Source: CAZOOK01 sp964581385
Lineage (GTDB): Bacteria > Pseudomonadota > Gammaproteobacteria > Nevskiales > Nevskiaceae
Direction of reading: 5' to 3'
DNA length: 64,000 bases
NCBI GenBank assembly: GCA_964581385.1
Contig: CAZOOK010000016.1
Span: 68,528 to 132,527, forward strand
The notes under the pieces are model-generated. The model worked only from the letters and a program-made list of their open reading frames with translations. It was not told the DNA's origin and did no database searches. Shown here piece after piece: positions 8,196 to 16,888 of the stretch (its first letter is position 1; each line of letters begins with the position of its first letter). The position numbers and the translations under genes were made by a program.

Positions 8196-8399
8196 TGATG
8201 CCGAATGAGAAGACCGATTGCTGCGATGTTTTCAACCACATCACCGATGCCGAGATGAGCATCACATTGGATTGCTCATTCACCGAGGGCAAATGGCCCG
8301 TTCCATCCCTGCCTTTGTTGAGCGCGACGTCGCTTGACAGCTCCCTGAATAACGTGGAAAGTGACCAGTGATGCTCATACAGTTATACAATTGAATGCC

Positions 8400-9257
8400 A
8401 TGAGACATATCCGAACTGGAATTGTCGATACGCTGATCGGATTTCGCGCTCATCGTCACGTGAAGCCGGTCGCTGCACTTCGTCAGTCGGACCAGGATAG
8501 CCATCATCCGCACGGATATATGTTCCGCGACATTCCGGAAGAATTGAGCGAGACGGAGGATGCCTCGGCGTCGGTCCGAGAAACGCTGAAGCTGATGGAT
8601 GAATTTGGGATCGAGTACGGTCTGATCAGCCTAACCGACGAGCGAACGCCGCAGGCACTGCGCGACCACCCGGATCGTTTCATCGGCAGCCTTGCAGTCG
8701 ACGGCAATCGCGGCATGGCTCAAGTCCGGGACATCGTCAGGGCTCATGAGGAGCATGGCATCCGTGCCGTGACGACGTTTCCTGCCGGCGTGCATCCGCA
8801 AATACCGATCAACGACAAGTTGTGGTATCCGATTTATGCCAAATGTGTGGAACTCGACCTCCCAGTCTTCGTTGCGACCGGAGTGCCTGGCCCTCGGGTC
8901 AAGATGATGCCCCAGTATGTCGGTCATCTGGATGAGGTGTGCTTTGATTTTCCAGAGCTGAAACTGGTGATGCGCCACGGCGCGGAACCGTGGGAAGAGT
9001 TGGCCGTGAAGCTGATGCTGAAATGGCCGAACCTGTACTACTCGACTTCGGGTTTCGCGCCCAAGTACATCCCGAAGGCGATCATCGACTATGCGAACAG
9101 TCGCGGTAGCGAAAAGGTTTTGTACGCGGGCTATTTCCCGTTTGGTCTGGAACTCGGTCGTATCTTCGCGGAACTCGATGAGCTTGCCCTGGGCGAGCAG
9201 GTGTGGCCCAAATTTCTGTCGGAAAACGCCCGCAAGCTTCTCAAGTTGCCTGTCTAA
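8400..9257 (+). CDS. Amidohydrolase family protein (PF04909-like)
   Basis: About 285 residues from the ATG at 8400, giving the typical opening MRHIRTGIVDTLIGF. A GTG 39 bases upstream is in frame, but the family usually starts near the first strand (IxDTLIGF). TIM-barrel features include GIRAVTTFPAG, the LKLVMRHGAEPWEEL segment (barrel His) and NARKLLKLPV at the end. PF04909 includes ACMSD-like decarboxylases, hydratases and hydrolases acting on aromatic or ring-cleavage acids. The region 8196-8399 upstream holds no gene. Substrate unknown. It is followed by a second, longer amidohydrolase 48 bases away. Confidence 0.8.
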   Translation: MRHIRTGIVDTLIGFRAHRHVKPVAALRQSDQDSHHPHGYMFRDIPEELSETEDASASVRETLKLMDEFGIEYGLISLTDERTPQALRDHPDRFIGSLAVDGNRGMAQVRDIVRAHEEHGIRAVTTFPAGVHPQIPINDKLWYPIYAKCVELDLPVFVATGVPGPRVKMMPQYVGHLDEVCFDFPELKLVMRHGAEPWEELAVKLMLKWPNLYYSTSGFAPKYIPKAIIDYANSRGSEKVLYAGYFPFGLELGRIFAELDELALGEQVWPKFLSENARKLLKLPV

Positions 9258-9305
9258 CCAATTCTAATCAAACGATGTGGTCACCCCGCTTTGATGGAGA
9301 TGAAG

Positions 9306-10544
9306 ATGTCTGACACCGTAGAGCTCGAAGCATTCGCCGGAAATGCCACCAGCGTTAAGATCAATCCCTCGCTTGGCTATGCCGCCTTCGACGCAGACAG
9401 CCACTACTACGAGTCCGAGGATGCGCTGACCCGCCATCTTCCCAAAGAGTGGAAACGGCGTGGACCGAAATGGGCCGTGATCAACGGCAGGAAGCGCCTG
9501 CTGCTGGGTGACAAGGTGTTTAACTATATTCCCAATCCGACCTTCGATCCGGTCGCCCGGCCGGGTTGCATGCACGATTATTACGCGGCCAAACTCGAAG
9601 GCGTTGATTTCAAGCAAATCATGGGCGATCTTGAACCGATCCGGCCCGAATATCGCGACCGTGACGCGCGCCTGAAGGTGATGGACGAACAAGGCGTGGG
9701 CGCCTCCTGGCTCTTCCCGACCCTCGCCGTAACCATCGAGGTTGCCTATCAACCCGACATTGCCGCCTGCCTGGCGGCGCTGCGCGCCTTCAACCGCTGG
9801 CTGCAGGAAGATTGGGGCTTCGCCTACAAGGACCGCATCTTCAGCGCACCGGTGATTTCCCTGTCGGATCCCGATTGGGCGGTCGAGGAAGTCGACTGGT
9901 GCATCAAACAGGGCGCCAAGCTCATCTCGATGCGCAACGGGCCGGTCTATACCAAGAACGGCACGACCTCGCCCGGCGCCCCAGAGTACGATCCATTTTG
10001 GGCCCGGGTGCAGGACGCCAACCTGGTTGTCGCTCCGCACGCAGGCGATGACGGCTACGACTTCATCGGCAAGATGTGGGAGCCCTGGGAAGAGTACTCG
10101 GGTTTCCATGTCACACCGATGCGTAAGGTAGTGACCTCGCAACGCGCCGTTCCCGACTTCTTCGCAGCGCTGGTGTGCCACAAGGTGTTCGAGCGCTTCC
10201 CGCGACTGCGCGTTGCGTCGATTGAGAACGGCGCATCTTGGGTTGCGCCGTTGCTCGTGCGTCTGTTCCGTGGCCACGCGCAGACCAAAGGCTATTACAA
10301 GAAAAATCCAGTCGACCAGTTCAACGAACACATCTGGGTCACGCCGTTCTGGGAGGACAGCCTCGAGGAACTCGCCACTCACATGCCGATCGAACGCATC
10401 ATCTTCGGTAGTGACTGGCCGCATGTGGAAGGTGTCGTGCGGCCGCTCGACTTTCTCGAAGTCGTCCAGAGTTTCAGCAATACGGACCGGCGCCGCATCA
10501 TGCGCGACAACGTCGCCAAACTGACCGCCACGGCCAATCCATGA
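9306..10544 (+). CDS. Amidohydrolase family protein (PF04909), long form
   Basis: 412 residues from the ATG at 9306, chosen because GGAG lies 6 bases upstream; TTG 9291 and two ATGs upstream are in frame. The opening AAFDADSHYYE is the metal-site strand. Later elements are VVAPHAGDDGYDF, VASIENGASWV and IIFGSDWPHVEG, the last giving the barrel Asp/His. It is clearly paralogous to the protein at 60650-61837 (shared openings DADxHxYE, TRHLP, FIPNPTF/YIPNPTF, and PIERIxFGSDxPHxEG). Known relatives are decarboxylases, hydratases and hydrolases of cyclic acids. The stop overlaps the next start by 4 bases, so it is co-translated with the enoyl-CoA hydratase. Confidence 0.85.
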   Translation: MSDTVELEAFAGNATSVKINPSLGYAAFDADSHYYESEDALTRHLPKEWKRRGPKWAVINGRKRLLLGDKVFNYIPNPTFDPVARPGCMHDYYAAKLEGVDFKQIMGDLEPIRPEYRDRDARLKVMDEQGVGASWLFPTLAVTIEVAYQPDIAACLAALRAFNRWLQEDWGFAYKDRIFSAPVISLSDPDWAVEEVDWCIKQGAKLISMRNGPVYTKNGTTSPGAPEYDPFWARVQDANLVVAPHAGDDGYDFIGKMWEPWEEYSGFHVTPMRKVVTSQRAVPDFFAALVCHKVFERFPRLRVASIENGASWVAPLLVRLFRGHAQTKGYYKKNPVDQFNEHIWVTPFWEDSLEELATHMPIERIIFGSDWPHVEGVVRPLDFLEVVQSFSNTDRRRIMRDNVAKLTATANP

Positions 10545-11386
10545 GTTCATTCTGGCCGGACGAATCCGGCCAACCACCAGCAATTCTGGTGGAGGTTCGA
10601 GACAAAGTCGCCATCGTGACCCTGAATCGGCCGTCCAAGCTCAATGCCTGGACGCCGGCGATGGGCACGCTGTACTTCGACACGCTGGATCGTCTGGCGG
10701 CCAATGCTGCGGTCAACGTGATCCTGGTACATGGTGCCGGCCGTGGCTTTTGCGCAGGGGCAGACCTGACCGGCCTCAACAGCATCGCGTCGAGCGGTGG
10801 TTCGACACCGGGACGCGACCCGCGTCGCTACTGGTATCCGATGTCGATCGGCAAGCCGATCATCGCCGCAATTCACGGTCCCTGCTACGGCGTCGGTCTG
10901 CAGCAGGCGCTGTGCTGCGACCTGCGCCTCGCCGCGCGCGACGCCAAGCTGACAGCGCCTTATGCCAAGCGCGGTCTCATCGCCGAGATCGGAATATCCT
11001 GGCTGTTGTCGCGCATCGTCGGCGTGTCCAACACCATGGACATGCTCATGTCAGGCCGGGTGATTGAAGGCGAGGAAGCATTGCGGATGGGCCTGGTTAG
11101 CAGGCTGTTCGAACCGGATGAGTTGTTTCAACGCGCCTTCGACTATTGCGCGTCGCTGGCGGCGGAATCGTCGCCGTGGTCGATGCGGACCATGAAGCAG
11201 CAGATTTATCACGACCTGATGACTTCCCTTTCTCCGGCCTTCGAGCGATCGGAAGAATTGCTCAAGGAAGCGTTGGCAGGCGCAGACTTCGTCGAAGGCG
11301 TTGCGGCATTCCGCGACAAGCGCGCACCCGCCTTCCCTCCCTTGCCACCAAGGCTCGTCAAGCTGGATCCGTGGCCGGGAGAGTGA
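10541..11386 (+). CDS. Enoyl-CoA hydratase/isomerase family protein
   Basis: 281 residues with the crotonase fold. KVAIVTLNRPSKLNAW opens the domain; GFCAGADLTG (about 67-76) is the first oxyanion motif and AAIHGPCYGVGLQQAL the second. The segment AEIGISWLLSRIVG replaces the usual PGaGGtqrL. A C-terminal extension rich in Pro (PAFPPLPPRLVKL) follows the last helix. The start ATG overlaps the upstream stop as ATGA. It lies between an amidohydrolase and three acyl-CoA ligases, which fits hydration or ring cleavage of a CoA ester in the same pathway. Whether it hydrates, isomerises or hydrolyses cannot be told. Confidence 0.88.
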   Translation: MSSFWPDESGQPPAILVEVRDKVAIVTLNRPSKLNAWTPAMGTLYFDTLDRLAANAAVNVILVHGAGRGFCAGADLTGLNSIASSGGSTPGRDPRRYWYPMSIGKPIIAAIHGPCYGVGLQQALCCDLRLAARDAKLTAPYAKRGLIAEIGISWLLSRIVGVSNTMDMLMSGRVIEGEEALRMGLVSRLFEPDELFQRAFDYCASLAAESSPWSMRTMKQQIYHDLMTSLSPAFERSEELLKEALAGADFVEGVAAFRDKRAPAFPPLPPRLVKLDPWPGE

Positions 11387-11389
11387 CCT

Positions 11390-12973
11390 GTGGAGCCCCT
11401 GCATAAAGTAGCCGCCGACGGTCTGGCCCACTGGAAACCCGATCATCGCGTGCCTCTGCTAGAGGAATCGGTGGGGGAATTACTGCGCCGTCATGCACAA
11501 CGCATCGGCAACCGCGCCGCCGTGCTTCACATCCTCGATCCCGCGACGGACGAATTGGCGACGATCACCTACCGCGAGTTGCTCGAACTGGCAGAGAACT
11601 GCGCGCGCTGGCTTGCGGTGCGCAGCCAACCGGGGGATCGCATCGCCGTGTGGTCGCGCAATGCCTTCGAAGCGGTGATCCTGCAATATGGTTGCGCCCT
11701 CGCCGGCTCGATCCTCGTGCACTTCAATACCGCGTGGACTGATCCCGAAGTCGAACATGCGCTCGCCCTCACCCGGCCGACCATGATCTTCGCAGGGAAA
11801 GACCACGCCGGACGAGACTTGGAAAGCCGACTGCCAAGTCTGGCCAGCTGTCCGCTACTGCCGCTGTCCGACATCAGCCGCATTGCTCGCGAAAAATCAG
11901 ATCAGCCGCTGCCCAAGGTGACACAAGATTCCCCTTGCCTGATCCAGTTCACCAGCGGCACGACCGGTAAGGCCAAGGGCGCGCTCCTCAGTCACCATGC
12001 CGCTTTGCTGGGCGGCTGGCTGCGCCCGCATTGCGAAGGCGCAACCGAAAATGACGTCTGGCTCAATGCGGTGCCGTTCCATCACATCGGCGGCTCCGTC
12101 GCCGTGGTGCTCGGTGCGCTGGGCGTCGGCGGATCTTTCGTGGTGCTGGAACGCTATGACCGAGACCAGTTGATCCGGCTCATGCCCAAAGTGGGCGCTA
12201 CCCGCATGGGCGGCGTACCAACCATGTGGCACGACATCCTCGCCTCGCCCAACCTATCCGACAAGGTGAAACTGAATTCGGTCTCGCTCGGCGGCGCCAG
12301 CGTTCCGCCGGAGTTGGTGAAGGGAATCTATAACCGCCTGGGCGCTCGCTGCGGCATCGGCTATGGCCAATCGGAATTTCCGATCATCACTGCCGTCATG
12401 CCGGACGATCCTCCGGAAGTGGTCAGCGAAACCGTCGGCCGCCCAGTTCCCCACGTCGAAATGAAAACCATCGACGCCGCCGGCGCAACGCTGCGCTATG
12501 GTGAGCCTGGTGAAATCTGCTTGCGCGGCCCGATGTGCATGGACGGCTATTGGGACAATCCCAAGGCCACGGCGGAGACGATCGATAGCGACGGCTTCCT
12601 GCACACCGGTGACTTGGGCGTGCTTGACGCGAACGGTTACTGCACGATCAAGGGCCGGCTGCGCGAAATGATCATTCGCGGCGGCGAAAACATCTATCCG
12701 GCCGAAATCGAGAATGCCCTGCTCACCCATCCTGCCGTGGCGCTGGCCGCCGTGGTGGGCTTTGACCATCCCCGGCTGGGCCAGGATGTCGCCGCCGTCG
12801 TTACGCTGCGTCCCGGCGCCAAGCCCAGCATTCCGGAGCTGGAAAGCCACGTCGGAAAATTCGTCGCCAGCTTCAAGGTTCCCAAAACCTGGCGGTTCGT
12901 CGAGACCATGCCTCTCACTGCTTCAGGCAAGATACGCAAGGTCGAACTCGAAGCGATGTTCAAGCAGCCATGA
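11390..12973 (+). CDS. Acyl-CoA ligase (AMP-binding), copy 1 of 3
   Basis: 527 residues, ANL superfamily. The P-loop is canonical: IQFTSGTTGKAKG (about 185-197). Further motifs are the GYGQSEFP equivalent of the TGxTE region, YWDNPKAT, and HTGDLGVLDANGYCTIKGR with the hinge Asp. The adenylation lysine is in LTASGKIRK near the C-terminus. It activates a carboxylate to its CoA thioester at the cost of ATP. The start is GTG, 3 bases after the previous stop, with GGGAGAG in front. It is more typical of medium-chain or steroid-type acyl-CoA synthetases than the two following copies. Confidence 0.9.
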   Translation: MEPLHKVAADGLAHWKPDHRVPLLEESVGELLRRHAQRIGNRAAVLHILDPATDELATITYRELLELAENCARWLAVRSQPGDRIAVWSRNAFEAVILQYGCALAGSILVHFNTAWTDPEVEHALALTRPTMIFAGKDHAGRDLESRLPSLASCPLLPLSDISRIAREKSDQPLPKVTQDSPCLIQFTSGTTGKAKGALLSHHAALLGGWLRPHCEGATENDVWLNAVPFHHIGGSVAVVLGALGVGGSFVVLERYDRDQLIRLMPKVGATRMGGVPTMWHDILASPNLSDKVKLNSVSLGGASVPPELVKGIYNRLGARCGIGYGQSEFPIITAVMPDDPPEVVSETVGRPVPHVEMKTIDAAGATLRYGEPGEICLRGPMCMDGYWDNPKATAETIDSDGFLHTGDLGVLDANGYCTIKGRLREMIIRGGENIYPAEIENALLTHPAVALAAVVGFDHPRLGQDVAAVVTLRPGAKPSIPELESHVGKFVASFKVPKTWRFVETMPLTASGKIRKVELEAMFKQP

Positions 12974-14505
12974 GTTCGGAGACGATCGGCAGCCTCGTTC
13001 GCACGCAGGCTGCACTCGGCGATCGGCCGCTGCTTGTCGTCGACCAGAACCGCATCACCTATGCCGAAGCAGAGATGCGCTCGCGCCGCATCGCATCCGC
13101 GCTGCTGCATGCGGGCGCCGGTCGTGACGGCCACGTGGCCATGCTGTTCGGCAACGGCCCGGACTTCGCAGCCTGCTTCCTCGCCATCACGCGCATCGGT
13201 GCGATCGCGATGCCACTCAGCACCATGTCGACTGCGCTGGAGTTGCATGGCCTGCTGCGCGGTGCGGACGCGGAATATCTGATTTCCGCCGACACCTACC
13301 GTGGACGCGACTTGCACGAGTTAGTTGGCGAAGCTATCGACGCGGAACCCGCGGGTGAGCTGCTGCTACCTGCGCTACCAGCATTGCGGCGCATCTGGTT
13401 CGGGATTGCAGAACTGGAGGCCACAGGCAATGCCGACGATGCGCGGGTTGCGACCGCCGAAGCGCAAGTAATGCCGGCCGATCCAATGGTGATCGTCCAC
13501 ACCTCCGGCTCGACCAGCGCGCCGAAAGGCGTGGTGCACAGTCACGGGCAGGTGATTCGCAACATGCGGCGCCAGAATGCCTTGCGGAATTACACCGCCG
13601 AAGACCGGCTGTTTTCCAATTCCCCCTTCTTCTGGATCGGCGGGCTCGCCTATAGCTTCCTCGCCACGCTGATCGCAGGCGCGCGCCTGATCTGTTCGAG
13701 CGCCGAGCCCAAGGCAATGCTCGATCTGCTTGAAGCCGAGCAGCCAACGATGTGCAACGGCGTCGCATCAACGATGCTCGGCGCAGCGCGCGACCCGAGC
13801 TTTCCGAAGCGCAACCTCGCTCGCCTGCGGCGCGGCAATCTATACCCGATCATGCCAGACGATGTCCGGCCAGCCGATCCCGAGCTGCGCTACAACCTGC
13901 TGGGCATGACCGAGACCGGCAGCGTCTCGCTGTACGGTAGTAGCGAAGTGGATCTTCCCGAGCACAAGCGCGGCTCCTTCGGCAGCCCCGTGGAAGGCAT
14001 TGCGACCCGCATCGTCGATCCCGAAACCAATCAGGATTCCACCGAAGGCGAACTCTGGGTGCGCGGCCCCAACGTCATGCAGAGCTACTACGGACGCGAG
14101 CGCTGGGAGTGTTTCGATGCCGAGGGCTGGTTTCACACCGGCGACATGATGCGCATCGACCAGGACGGCGACTTCTTCTTCAAAGGCCGCGGGGGCGACA
14201 TCATCCGCACTGCAGGCGCGCAGGTTTCTCCACGCGAGGTCGAAGGAGCGGTCAGCGAGGTCACCGGCGGACGCATGTCGATCGTGATCGGCGTGCCCGA
14301 TCCGGAGCGCGGCCAGGCCGTGACTGCCGTGCTGGTGGGCGATGCGCCTTTCGATGCCGACGCGCTGAAAGCGGCATTGAAACAGCGCCTGTCCCCTTAC
14401 AAAATTCCACGGCGCTTCGTTGCCATGACGGAAAAGGAACTGCCGACGCTTTCGAGTGGAAAGATCGATCTCAAGAAGCTGGCGGAGCTGATTCGTGAAC
14501 GCTGA
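12970..14505 (+). CDS. Acyl-CoA ligase (AMP-binding), copy 2 of 3
   Basis: 511 residues, ATGA overlap with copy 1. The P-loop is IVHTSGSTSAPKG, the adenine motif LGMTETGSVSLYG, the hinge region FHTGDMMRIDQDGDFFFKGR and the catalytic lysine in TLSSGKIDLKK. All active-site elements are kept, so the enzyme should be competent. The central part (PFFWIGGLAYSFLATLIAGA) is shared with copy 3 (PFFWVGGFCGGLLSALIAGA), so copies 2 and 3 are paralogs of each other and more distant from copy 1. Substrate unknown. Having three ligases in a row suggests activation of several intermediates, or functional divergence, in one pathway. Confidence 0.9.
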   Translation: MSSETIGSLVRTQAALGDRPLLVVDQNRITYAEAEMRSRRIASALLHAGAGRDGHVAMLFGNGPDFAACFLAITRIGAIAMPLSTMSTALELHGLLRGADAEYLISADTYRGRDLHELVGEAIDAEPAGELLLPALPALRRIWFGIAELEATGNADDARVATAEAQVMPADPMVIVHTSGSTSAPKGVVHSHGQVIRNMRRQNALRNYTAEDRLFSNSPFFWIGGLAYSFLATLIAGARLICSSAEPKAMLDLLEAEQPTMCNGVASTMLGAARDPSFPKRNLARLRRGNLYPIMPDDVRPADPELRYNLLGMTETGSVSLYGSSEVDLPEHKRGSFGSPVEGIATRIVDPETNQDSTEGELWVRGPNVMQSYYGRERWECFDAEGWFHTGDMMRIDQDGDFFFKGRGGDIIRTAGAQVSPREVEGAVSEVTGGRMSIVIGVPDPERGQAVTAVLVGDAPFDADALKAALKQRLSPYKIPRRFVAMTEKELPTLSSGKIDLKKLAELIRER

Positions 14506-16066
14506 GACGATTCCCGCCCTGCTACTCCAGCGCGCTGCTGAATTCCCGACGCTTGAAGCCGTTGTTGGCGATGACGAACGTCTCAGCTATGCCGAACTGA
14601 ACCGGCGCAGCGTGGACCGCGCCGCCTGGCTCGTGGCTCAAGGCGTTAATAAAGGGCACCGCGTCGCCCTGTTGATGCAAAACGGCATCGAATGGGCGGT
14701 GAACGCCTACGCCGTCATGCGCCTCGGCGCTGTGTTGGTACCGCTGAGTACGTTGCTCCGCACGCCGGAGCTGTCGGCCCAACTCGCCATCGCCGGCGTG
14801 CGCCACCTCATCGCGATGCCTTCCTTTCGCGGACGCAATTACGGCGACGACATTGCAGCGATCGATCGCGCCTCCCTGCCGTCACTGCGGAACATCTGGT
14901 GGTCGGGAGAGCTGGGCGATGATCGCACGCCGCCGGCGCAGACCGTCGCGCGCGCGCTTGCCGAATTCGTTCGCCCCGCCGACGACATGATGATCATCTT
15001 CACCTCTGGCAGCCGCGGACTGCCCAAAGGCGTGATTCATACCCACGGTGCCGCGATCCGTGCCAATGCCGCCGGTCTTGCCGACCGCTGTGTCCGTGGC
15101 CAAACGCGAATCTATCTGCCTATGCCCTTCTTCTGGGTCGGCGGTTTTTGCGGTGGCCTGCTCTCGGCATTGATCGCGGGCGCGACCCTGTTAACGGAAG
15201 CGGCCCCGGAGCCGGGACAGACACTCAAGTTCCTCGCGCGCGAGCGGGCGACGCTGTTCCGCGGCTGGCCAGACCAGGCAGCGCACATTGCCGCTCATCC
15301 AGACTATCCCTCTACCGACTTGTCGGCCCTTGGCCCCGGCAGTCTCGATGCACTGCTGCCATCGAAGTTGCGCAGCCGTCCGGGCAGCCGCGCCAATCTC
15401 TTCGGCATGACCGAAACCTGCGGCCCCTTCTGCGGCTATCCGCTCGACCAGGACATGCCAGAAGACAAATGGGGCAGCTGCGGCCGCCCCTTCAGCGGCA
15501 TGAACGTGCGCATCGTCGATGCCGAGACTGGCGAGCGCCTGCCGACTGGTGAGATCGGCAGCATCCAGGTCAGCGGACGCAATCTCATGCGTGGGATCTG
15601 CGGGCGCGAACGCGAAGACGTGTTTATGCCTGATGGCTGGTACGACGGAGGTGACTTGGGCTCGCTCGACAATGACGGCTTCCTGTTCTTCACCGGCCGC
15701 AAAGACGACATGGTCAAGGTCAAGGGCGCGACGGTTTATCCCTCTGAAGTCGAGGCCGCGCTGGAATCGATCGCGGGTATCGAGAGAGCATTTGCCACGG
15801 GCATTACCCTCGATGGTATTGCGGCCATCGGTGTCGCGATCATTCCGCACACGGCCGGAACGCTCACTATCGATCAACTGCAGCACGAGGCCAGAGAGCG
15901 TCTCAGCGCCTTCAAGATTCCGTCGCGCTGGGTGATCCTCAAGTCAATTGAACAGCTGCCTAGAACAACCACTGGCAAGATCGACAAGCCGGCGCTGCAG
16001 GCGTTGTTGCTGTCCAGCATTTCGGCTGAAGTTGGCCTCCCGAACCGGCAACCGTCGAGGAAATGA
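14495..16066 (+). CDS. Acyl-CoA ligase (AMP-binding), copy 3 of 3
   Basis: 523 residues, GTG start overlapping the end of copy 2 by 11 bases, which implies coupled translation. The P-loop is IIFTSGSRGLPKG, where the second Thr of the canonical motif is Arg. The adenine motif is FGMTETCGPFCGYP, the hinge DGGDLGSLDNDGFLFFTGR and the lysine in RTTTGKIDK. It has unusually many Cys around the acyl/adenine pocket (TCGPFCGYP and WGSCGRPF). Most probably a CoA ligase paralogous to copy 2. Substrate unknown. Confidence 0.88.
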   Translation: MNAETIPALLLQRAAEFPTLEAVVGDDERLSYAELNRRSVDRAAWLVAQGVNKGHRVALLMQNGIEWAVNAYAVMRLGAVLVPLSTLLRTPELSAQLAIAGVRHLIAMPSFRGRNYGDDIAAIDRASLPSLRNIWWSGELGDDRTPPAQTVARALAEFVRPADDMMIIFTSGSRGLPKGVIHTHGAAIRANAAGLADRCVRGQTRIYLPMPFFWVGGFCGGLLSALIAGATLLTEAAPEPGQTLKFLARERATLFRGWPDQAAHIAAHPDYPSTDLSALGPGSLDALLPSKLRSRPGSRANLFGMTETCGPFCGYPLDQDMPEDKWGSCGRPFSGMNVRIVDAETGERLPTGEIGSIQVSGRNLMRGICGREREDVFMPDGWYDGGDLGSLDNDGFLFFTGRKDDMVKVKGATVYPSEVEAALESIAGIERAFATGITLDGIAAIGVAIIPHTAGTLTIDQLQHEARERLSAFKIPSRWVILKSIEQLPRTTTGKIDKPALQALLLSSISAEVGLPNRQPSRK

Positions 16067-16067
16067 G

Positions 16068-16862
16068 ATGAAGATCGGGTGGATCGGCCTCGGCCTTATC
16101 GGAACGCAGATGGTGAAGCGCGCGCTCGCCGCCGGCCATCAGGTTAGCGTCTATGCACGTGGCAAAGGTCTCGCGGAAATCGAGGCGGCTGGTGCCGGTA
16201 TTAGCTCCCACTACTCGGACCTCGCCGCGGACAACGACGTATTCGCGATGTGCGTCTTCAACGACGTCCAGATGCGCGAAGTGCTGTTCGACCGTGGTGC
16301 GCTCGCGGCAATGCGTCCGGGTTCGACCCTGGTGATCCATACGACGGGTTCGCCCGATCTGGCCCGCGAGATCGGCAAGCGCGCACCTGACGGCGTCGCG
16401 GTGCTCGACGCCACTTTCAGTGGCGGCCCGGCGCAAGTCGCCGCTGGCGAGTTGACGCTAATGATCGGCGGCGAACCCGAGACGATCGAATGCGCGCGCC
16501 CGCTGCTGCAAACCTATGCCCAGCGCATCCATCACGTCGGCACACTGGGCCACGGTCAGATGCTGAAGCTGCTCAACAATCTTCTGTTCGCAGCCAATCT
16601 GCAGAATGTCGCGGAGATCCTGCGCATCGCCGAGCAGCAGGGGTTCGACACATCGGTCTGCGCAGGCGTTTTCCAGGATTGCAGCGGCGCGAGCTTTGCC
16701 GCCAGCCTGTTCCGAGCCAAAGCGCCGGTCGACGCCGTGCTAACCAGAACGCGACCCTATCTCGTCAAGGATGTGGCAACCGCGCTTTCCTGCGCCGCTG
16801 AAGCGGGCATCGACACCAGCGCGTTTGCATCTACCGCCGCCTATTTCAAACAGGTCGACTGA
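16068..16862 (+). CDS. NAD(P)-dependent dehydrogenase, 3-hydroxyisobutyrate dehydrogenase family
   Basis: 264 residues from the ATG that follows the previous stop by one base. The Rossmann motif GWIGLGLIGTQM lies at the very N-terminus. TFSGGPAQVAAGELTLMIGG matches the substrate-binding DAPVSGGxxxAxxGxLtxmvGG consensus, and GHGQMLKLLNN contains the catalytic Lys. The family oxidises beta-hydroxyacids or reduces semialdehydes and imines. As the penultimate gene of the operon it could oxidise a short 3-hydroxy acid or aldehyde intermediate. Cofactor preference is not evident: no clear Arg cluster for NADP follows the second strand except YARGKG, which leaves NADP possible. Confidence 0.85.
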   Translation: MKIGWIGLGLIGTQMVKRALAAGHQVSVYARGKGLAEIEAAGAGISSHYSDLAADNDVFAMCVFNDVQMREVLFDRGALAAMRPGSTLVIHTTGSPDLAREIGKRAPDGVAVLDATFSGGPAQVAAGELTLMIGGEPETIECARPLLQTYAQRIHHVGTLGHGQMLKLLNNLLFAANLQNVAEILRIAEQQGFDTSVCAGVFQDCSGASFAASLFRAKAPVDAVLTRTRPYLVKDVATALSCAAEAGIDTSAFASTAAYFKQVD

Positions 16863-16888
16863 CAACCGCGAGCCTCTCGTTCAACGCT

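Noticed and set aside
9264..10583. 439-codon open frame on - opposite the long amidohydrolase
   Set aside because: The + strand amidohydrolase has full family motifs and a ribosome-binding site; the antisense frame has none.
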